Origin: Methanocella_A sp963792125
GTDB taxonomy: Archaea; Halobacteriota; Methanocellia; Methanocellales; Methanocellaceae
Length of the DNA stretch: 64,000 nt
Direction: 5' to 3'
NCBI GenBank assembly: GCA_963792125.1
Contig: CAWBVA010000011.1
Location: 1-64,000 of the forward strand
The translations under genes were made by a program, and so were the position numbers. Shown one piece after another: positions 60,003 to 64,000 of the stretch. Below the pieces are notes generated by a model. It saw nothing but the letters and a program-made list of their open reading frames with translations. It did no database searches and was not told the DNA's origin. Within the stretch, counting starts at the first letter, position 1. Each line of letters begins with the position of its first letter.

Positions 60003-60560
60003 TTATTTTAGTAACCGGTATACGAAAGCATAAGACTGTTTATCGATGTCCCGGTCCAGCGGGCCGACACTGGCAGTCTCGGTAACGGGGATACCCCTTG
60101 CCTGGAGTGCATTCCGCATGGCGGTGCCGGCTTCGTCGCCGAGAAATCCTCGTATCGCAAGGATGCCGACCCGCGAGCCGGGGCCGAAGGTCATATTCCC
60201 CAGGCATCCGGCCACCGGGCCGGGCGGTTTTCCTGCCAGCGTGGGGCCGATAAATATCACCACGTCCTTACCGGTAGCATTCATGGCATCTGCGCTGCGT
60301 ATGCCAGCGACGGTGACGTTATACCGCCGTAACTGCAGGTCGTCGGCTATCCACGTAGCGGCACGTCTGCCAGCGCCTGTGATGCCCGGGTCATAGACGA
60401 TGAGCGCAGTACCCTTTTCATTATCGTGCAGGCGGACCTCGGACCCTGTGGCCGTATAGCTCGCCAGGTCCAGCAACGCGGCCATTGTCAGCAGTTCGCC
60501 GAACAACAGCGACAACAGCAGTGTGGTCATGAGGAACCTGGCTGAACCGCCGGATGTCAT
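60003..60560 (-). CDS. Membrane-anchored flavodoxin-like protein 2
   Basis: 185 residues: an N-terminal membrane helix (FLMTTLLLSLLFGELLTMAA) then a flavodoxin fold with a non-standard loop IVYDPGITGAGRRAA. The loop matches that of 55650-56213 (YNPGLSGA), and the paralogues share length and order. The rest (FGPGSRVGILAIRGFLGDEA) is less conserved. Cofactor and role unknown. Confidence 0.75.
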   Translation of the reverse strand: MTSGGSARFLMTTLLLSLLFGELLTMAALLDLASYTATGSEVRLHDNEKGTALIVYDPGITGAGRRAATWIADDLQLRRYNVTVAGIRSADAMNATGKDVVIFIGPTLAGKPPGPVAGCLGNMTFGPGSRVGILAIRGFLGDEAGTAMRNALQARGIPVTETASVGPLDRDIDKQSYAFVYRLLK

Positions 60561-60584
60561 AATCGGAAATACTCGGGCCAGGCG

Positions 60585-61259
60585 TTATGCCTTTATCCAG
60601 CCTTTGCTTACCCAGTAGTCGTAGTTGTGCTTCCAGTTGTCCTTGTTAAGCGTCACGGTACTGGCGAACTGGTCCTTCCACTTCTGGTGCTCGGCGACCT
60701 GTTTACGGTACACTCTCTTCTCCGCAATCGCTTTCGCGAGGTCCTTCCCCATCTCCCGCGCCTTCTTATCCGCTGCGTCGGCGGCCGCCGGGCCGTGCGC
60801 CATCGCCAGCCCGAGCTTACCTGTGATGAGGCCGCCTGACTTCCTGATGAAGCTGTCCATGATTTCCAGGACCGGCCCGTAGTTAGCGGAGCCGGAGGTG
60901 GTGATCGTGAAGCCGTACTTGCCGTCGAGGAGCTGCTCGTGGATGAAGTTGGCGCTCCGGTCGAAGACCACCTTGAGCTGCGCCGGGATGTTGTCGATGT
61001 AGTTCGGTGCGCCAAGGATGATGCCGTCGGCGGAGACGATTTTTTCCTTCAGGGCCGGGTAGTCGTCCTCCTGGAAGCAGGCTCCCGTCCGGTAGCAGGA
61101 GACGTCGCCCTTGCAGAAGTTGATCTTCAGCTTCGTGACGTCAACGACCTCTACCTCCGCGCCCGCTTCCCTGGCGCCATCAGCGGCGGCATTCAACAGT
61201 TTCAGCGTGTTGCTGGCCTTGCCCTTCGGGCTTGCAGAAATAGCGATGATCTTCGTGAT
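60585..61259 (-). CDS. NADPH-dependent FMN reductase-like protein, start codon ATC
   Basis: 224 residues if read from the in-frame codon at 61257-61259, which is ATC, 6 bases after AGGAAG. The next codons give ITKIIAISASPKGKASNTLK, the flavin-phosphate loop; starting at TTG 61196 would delete it. Other features: LKINFCKGDVSCYRTGACFQ and ILGAPNYIDNIPAQLKVVFD. A substitution (ATG to ATC) is likely, by error or in nature. A redox role is probable. Confidence 0.8.
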   Translation of the reverse strand: MTKIIAISASPKGKASNTLKLLNAAADGAREAGAEVEVVDVTKLKINFCKGDVSCYRTGACFQEDDYPALKEKIVSADGIILGAPNYIDNIPAQLKVVFDRSANFIHEQLLDGKYGFTITTSGSANYGPVLEIMDSFIRKSGGLITGKLGLAMAHGPAAADAADKKAREMGKDLAKAIAEKRVYRKQVAEHQKWKDQFASTVTLNKDNWKHNYDYWVSKGWIKA

Positions 61260-61419
61260 AGTAACCTTCCTGTCAATAGTACGAATTTTTAGAATTATAG
61301 CACAATATAGTTTGCGTAGTGCCTGGCTTTAACAAAAAGTTTATTACGACGCTGGCGCGACTTAGAGCAAGCAATTCATCGGGCGAACGTCCTCGGGGGC
61401 GTCCCCGGCAGTGATCATC

Positions 61420-62649
61420 ATGCACCTGACCAGAGAGGAAGAGTCGATTTATAACGGCGAGCAGGGCCCCACGCTACAGAAGATGATGGAGATACTCGTA
61501 GCGCTGGGCGATATTTACGACGCCAAGAAGCTCATCCCTGTGAAGAGCGCCCAGATCGCGGGCGTCTCGTACAAGACCATGGGCGACGCGGGCCTCCAAT
61601 GGGTGGAGGACCTGGACGGCAAGGTGAAGATCCCTGCCGTGCTGAACCCGGCGGGCATGGACCGGATAGCGTTCGCGGACATGGGCATCGACGCGAAGTT
61701 CGCAGGCAAGCAGGAGCAGTTGCTGAAGGCATACGAGAAGCTTGGCATCAGGCCAGAGTGCACCTGCACCCCGTATTATCTCGACAAGCCCCGGTTCGGC
61801 GATCATCTCGCCTGGTCCGAATCGTCTGCGGTCTGCTATGCTAACTCTGTGCTGGGCGCCCGCACCAACCGGGAGGGCGGCCCGTCAGCTCTTGCTGCCG
61901 CGCTGCTCGGCGTAACTCCATATTATGGTTTACATATCACCGAGAACCGTTACCCGACTGTGACCGTAAAAGTGAAGGAGCCCCTGCACGGCTCCGAATA
62001 CGGTGCGCTGGGCTACGTGGCCGGCGCGAAGATCGGCGACGGCATTCCTATCTTTTCATTGAAGACGACGCCCTCTGAGGACGAGCTGAAACACCTCGGC
62101 GCTGCGCTCGCCGCTTCGGGTGCAGTCGCGCTCTTCCATGTGCTGAACGTGACGCCGGAGCAATACATCCTGCCGCCCGATAGACAGGATAAAGAGCGCC
62201 AGGAGCTGGACAGCGAAGACGACTGGCAGACTCCGACACGGTTCTTCCTGCCCCGCGAGAAGATCGAGGTCGACATCAAGGCGGTCAAGGCGCTGGCGCA
62301 CCAGCAGGCCAGCCCGGACATTATCGCCCTCGGCTGCCCTCACGCATCGAAGGAAGAGCTCGAGGAGATCGTGAGCCTGCTGCACGGCCGGCATGTGAAA
62401 AAGGAGACATGGGTCTGCACCGGCCGGACGCTTGGCCAGCGCTATCCTGAACTGGTCGAGGCGCTCCGCAGGAGCGGCGTCCGGGTGTACTTCGACACGT
62501 GCATGGTCGTCTCCCCTGCGGCCAATCATTTCAAACGCATGATGGTGAACTCGGGCAAGGCGCTGAAGTACACGCCGTCCATGTGCGGCGTGGACGCCGT
62601 CATGGCCTCGACTGAAGAGTGCATCGAGACAGCATGCAGGGGCGATTAA
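61420..62649 (+). CDS. Phosphomevalonate dehydratase large subunit (aconitase X)
   Basis: 409 residues from ATG 61420. Aconitase-X catalytic domain: HLTREEESIYNGEQGPTLQK, GDAGLQWVEDLDG, the cluster region CTCTPYYLDKPRFGDHLAWS, ESSAVCYANSVLGARTNREG, and CMVVSPAANHFKRMMVNSGK. In archaea it removes water from 5-phosphomevalonate on the way to isoprenoids. The next gene is its small subunit. Confidence 0.93.
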   Translation: MHLTREEESIYNGEQGPTLQKMMEILVALGDIYDAKKLIPVKSAQIAGVSYKTMGDAGLQWVEDLDGKVKIPAVLNPAGMDRIAFADMGIDAKFAGKQEQLLKAYEKLGIRPECTCTPYYLDKPRFGDHLAWSESSAVCYANSVLGARTNREGGPSALAAALLGVTPYYGLHITENRYPTVTVKVKEPLHGSEYGALGYVAGAKIGDGIPIFSLKTTPSEDELKHLGAALAASGAVALFHVLNVTPEQYILPPDRQDKERQELDSEDDWQTPTRFFLPREKIEVDIKAVKALAHQQASPDIIALGCPHASKEELEEIVSLLHGRHVKKETWVCTGRTLGQRYPELVEALRRSGVRVYFDTCMVVSPAANHFKRMMVNSGKALKYTPSMCGVDAVMASTEECIETACRGD

Positions 62650-62650
62650 G

Positions 62651-63061
62651 ATGAAGATCAAAGGCCACACAGTCTCCAAAGGGCAGGCCACCGGCCCTGC
62701 GCTGGTATCCAGGGACGCTATATCCTTTCTGGGCGGAGTCGATCCGCAGACCGGCGTCGTCATCGAGAAGGGGCATTCGCTGTTTGGCAGGTCTGTCAAG
62801 GGCACCGTTCTCGTCTTCCCGGGCGGCAAAGGCTCGACCGTCGGCTCCTATCTTATCTACCAGCTCAAGAAGAATGGCGTCGCGCCCGTTGCCATGATCA
62901 ACGTCAGGGCCGAGCCCATCGTAGCGGTCGGGGCCATCATATCGGGCATCCCGATGGTTGACCGTCTGGAGCAGAGCCCTATTGAAGTCCTGAAGGACGG
63001 CCAGACAGTCACAGTCGACGGCACGGCCGGCGAAATCGACGTAACTTCGCAGGGGATGTAA
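62651..63061 (+). CDS. Phosphomevalonate dehydratase small subunit (aconitase X swivel domain)
   Basis: 136 residues. The swivel domain has VSKGQATGPALVSRDAISFL, the VVIEKGHSLFGRSVKGTVLV stretch, FPGGKGSTVGSYLIYQLKKN and GIPMVDRLEQSP. Binds the large subunit to complete the 4Fe-4S active site. One base separates it from the large-subunit stop. Confidence 0.93.
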   Translation: MKIKGHTVSKGQATGPALVSRDAISFLGGVDPQTGVVIEKGHSLFGRSVKGTVLVFPGGKGSTVGSYLIYQLKKNGVAPVAMINVRAEPIVAVGAIISGIPMVDRLEQSPIEVLKDGQTVTVDGTAGEIDVTSQGM

Positions 63062-64000
63062 TGTTAGACCGCACGGACCTCGAAGTAGTAAACAAGGTCT
63101 TCCGGGTGTACGAGACCCGGGAAGACGGCGAAGTGACTTTCCTCTTCGGCGAGCCGCTGGTCGAGGCCAACGTCTTCAACGGGGAACTGTACCCGTACTT
63201 TTCCCGGAAAGGGCGGGCCGTGCAGATCGAGCACCGTCTCGGCGAGTTCGTGCTCGTCGTAGGGCCTGCGAAGAAAGATGCGATCTGGATTAACGTCGTG
63301 CTGGCCGTCGCCACATTCCTGACCACCATGCTCACCGGCGCCATGATGGAAGGCGTCGACCCCTTTGCCGCGCCTCTTGAGCTGTACAAAGGTCTGCCGT
63401 TCGCCGTAGCTATCATGCTGGTCCTGGGCTCTCACGAGCTGGGCCATTACCTCGTATCGAGACGCCACGGTGTCGACGCCACGCTTCCCTACTTCATCCC
63501 GTTCCCGTTGTCGCCCATCGGCACCATGGGCGCCATCATCCGGCAGAAAGGGCCCATACCGACTCGGCGCGCCCTGTTCGACGTGGGCATCTCCGGGCCG
63601 CTGGTGGGGCTGGTCGTCGCCGTCATCGTTACGATCATCGGGCTGATGCTGCCCGCACCGGCCGCTGTGCCTGCTGCCGAAGGCAGCTTCCAGATGATGA
63701 TCAACACGCCGCTGCTGTTCGACTTCCTGGGACAGATGATCCACCCGGGAGAAACGCTGGAGACCGTGAACCCCATCGCCTTTGCCGGCTGGGTAGGCAT
63801 GCTGGTGACCGTGCTGAACCTGATACCTGTAGGACAGCTCGACGGCGGACACGTCGCCCGTGCAGTCCTCGGGCCGCTTGCCGACCGCATATCCCGGCTC
63901 ATGCCCATCGGCATCATGGCGCTGGGCCTGTTCGTCACGTTCGGCCTGAAGCAGGACGGCGAAATATGGATACTCTGGGGCCTGCTCACCTCATTCATGG
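63061..64000 (+). CDS. M50 site-2 protease family membrane protein (partial)
   Basis: Runs off the end of the window. Starts in a TAATG overlap with the preceding gene. A small N-terminal domain, then membrane helices with the zinc motif VLGSHELGHYLVSRR and the second ligand motif LIPVGQLDGGHVARA. At least 313 residues are visible. Site-2 proteases cut regulators within the membrane; target unknown. Confidence 0.9.
   Translation, partial: MLDRTDLEVVNKVFRVYETREDGEVTFLFGEPLVEANVFNGELYPYFSRKGRAVQIEHRLGEFVLVVGPAKKDAIWINVVLAVATFLTTMLTGAMMEGVDPFAAPLELYKGLPFAVAIMLVLGSHELGHYLVSRRHGVDATLPYFIPFPLSPIGTMGAIIRQKGPIPTRRALFDVGISGPLVGLVVAVIVTIIGLMLPAPAAVPAAEGSFQMMINTPLLFDFLGQMIHPGETLETVNPIAFAGWVGMLVTVLNLIPVGQLDGGHVARAVLGPLADRISRLMPIGIMALGLFVTFGLKQDGEIWILWGLLTSFM

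Overview
The window is archaeal chromosome and most likely comes from a class II methanogen close to Methanocella (Methanocellales). The support is an archaeal 16S-tRNA-Ala-23S-5S operon, A/T-rich TATA boxes, TFE, RpoL, exosome Csl4, Trm56, RPA with its partner, a thermosome, archaeosine synthase with its radical-SAM partner, aconitase-X mevalonate enzymes, a methanogen-type DUF2115 protein, and a family of PAS histidine kinases with FilR1-like regulators. The genus is inferred from gene content, not from a search.

Layout. 1-5.4 kb: a MoxR/DUF58/DUF4129 membrane operon. 5.4-7.2 kb: pyruvate kinase with a C-terminal PEP-utiliser-like domain, broken by one base. 7.3-13.1 kb: rRNA operon behind two tandem TATA promoters. 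13.3-18 kb: a KGG stress protein, the archaeosine pair ArcS/RaSEA, a nitroreductase and an ACT-domain protein. 18-26 kb (mostly minus strand): an information-processing block (HD protein, TFE, ATP-grasp, Trm56, RpoL, Csl4, METTL5-like methylase, RPA-associated protein, RPA), interrupted by a two-domain chagasin-like inhibitor. 26-45 kb is more accessory. It holds a TIM-barrel/DUF294 fusion, a rubredoxin-flavoprotein, a tandem SIS protein, an FtsZ-like relic, CBS and GNAT fusion proteins, an RNB nuclease, RNase J, a second KGG protein and a CAAX-type protease. 39.8-50.2 kb: three sensor kinases plus one decayed kinase remnant. 50.5-57.8 kb: signal peptidase, a TetR-EFR1 operon with two operator palindromes, and a FilR1-like regulator divergent from a His/Gly-rich protein-DUF4386-flavodoxin operon with a palindrome between them. 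58-61.3 kb: thermosome, a second anchored flavodoxin-like protein and an FMN reductase. 61.4-64 kb: both subunits of phosphomevalonate dehydratase (aconitase X) and the start of an M50 site-2 protease.

Two features stand out across the window. First, nine genes are broken by eleven single-base indels, nearly all in short homopolymers, including housekeeping genes (pyk, RNase J). This looks more like consensus error than gene decay, but should be settled before any of them is called a pseudogene. Second, the long non-coding spacers hold three kinds of repeat: a ~140-bp near-perfect inverted repeat present twice upstream of minus-strand genes (rpa and a flavodoxin-like gene), long imperfect CCAAGG-type palindromes filling the three large convergent spacers, and a ~40-bp dispersed repeat in three copies. 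There is also a duplicated ~30-bp promoter, one copy of which faces a probable small RNA.
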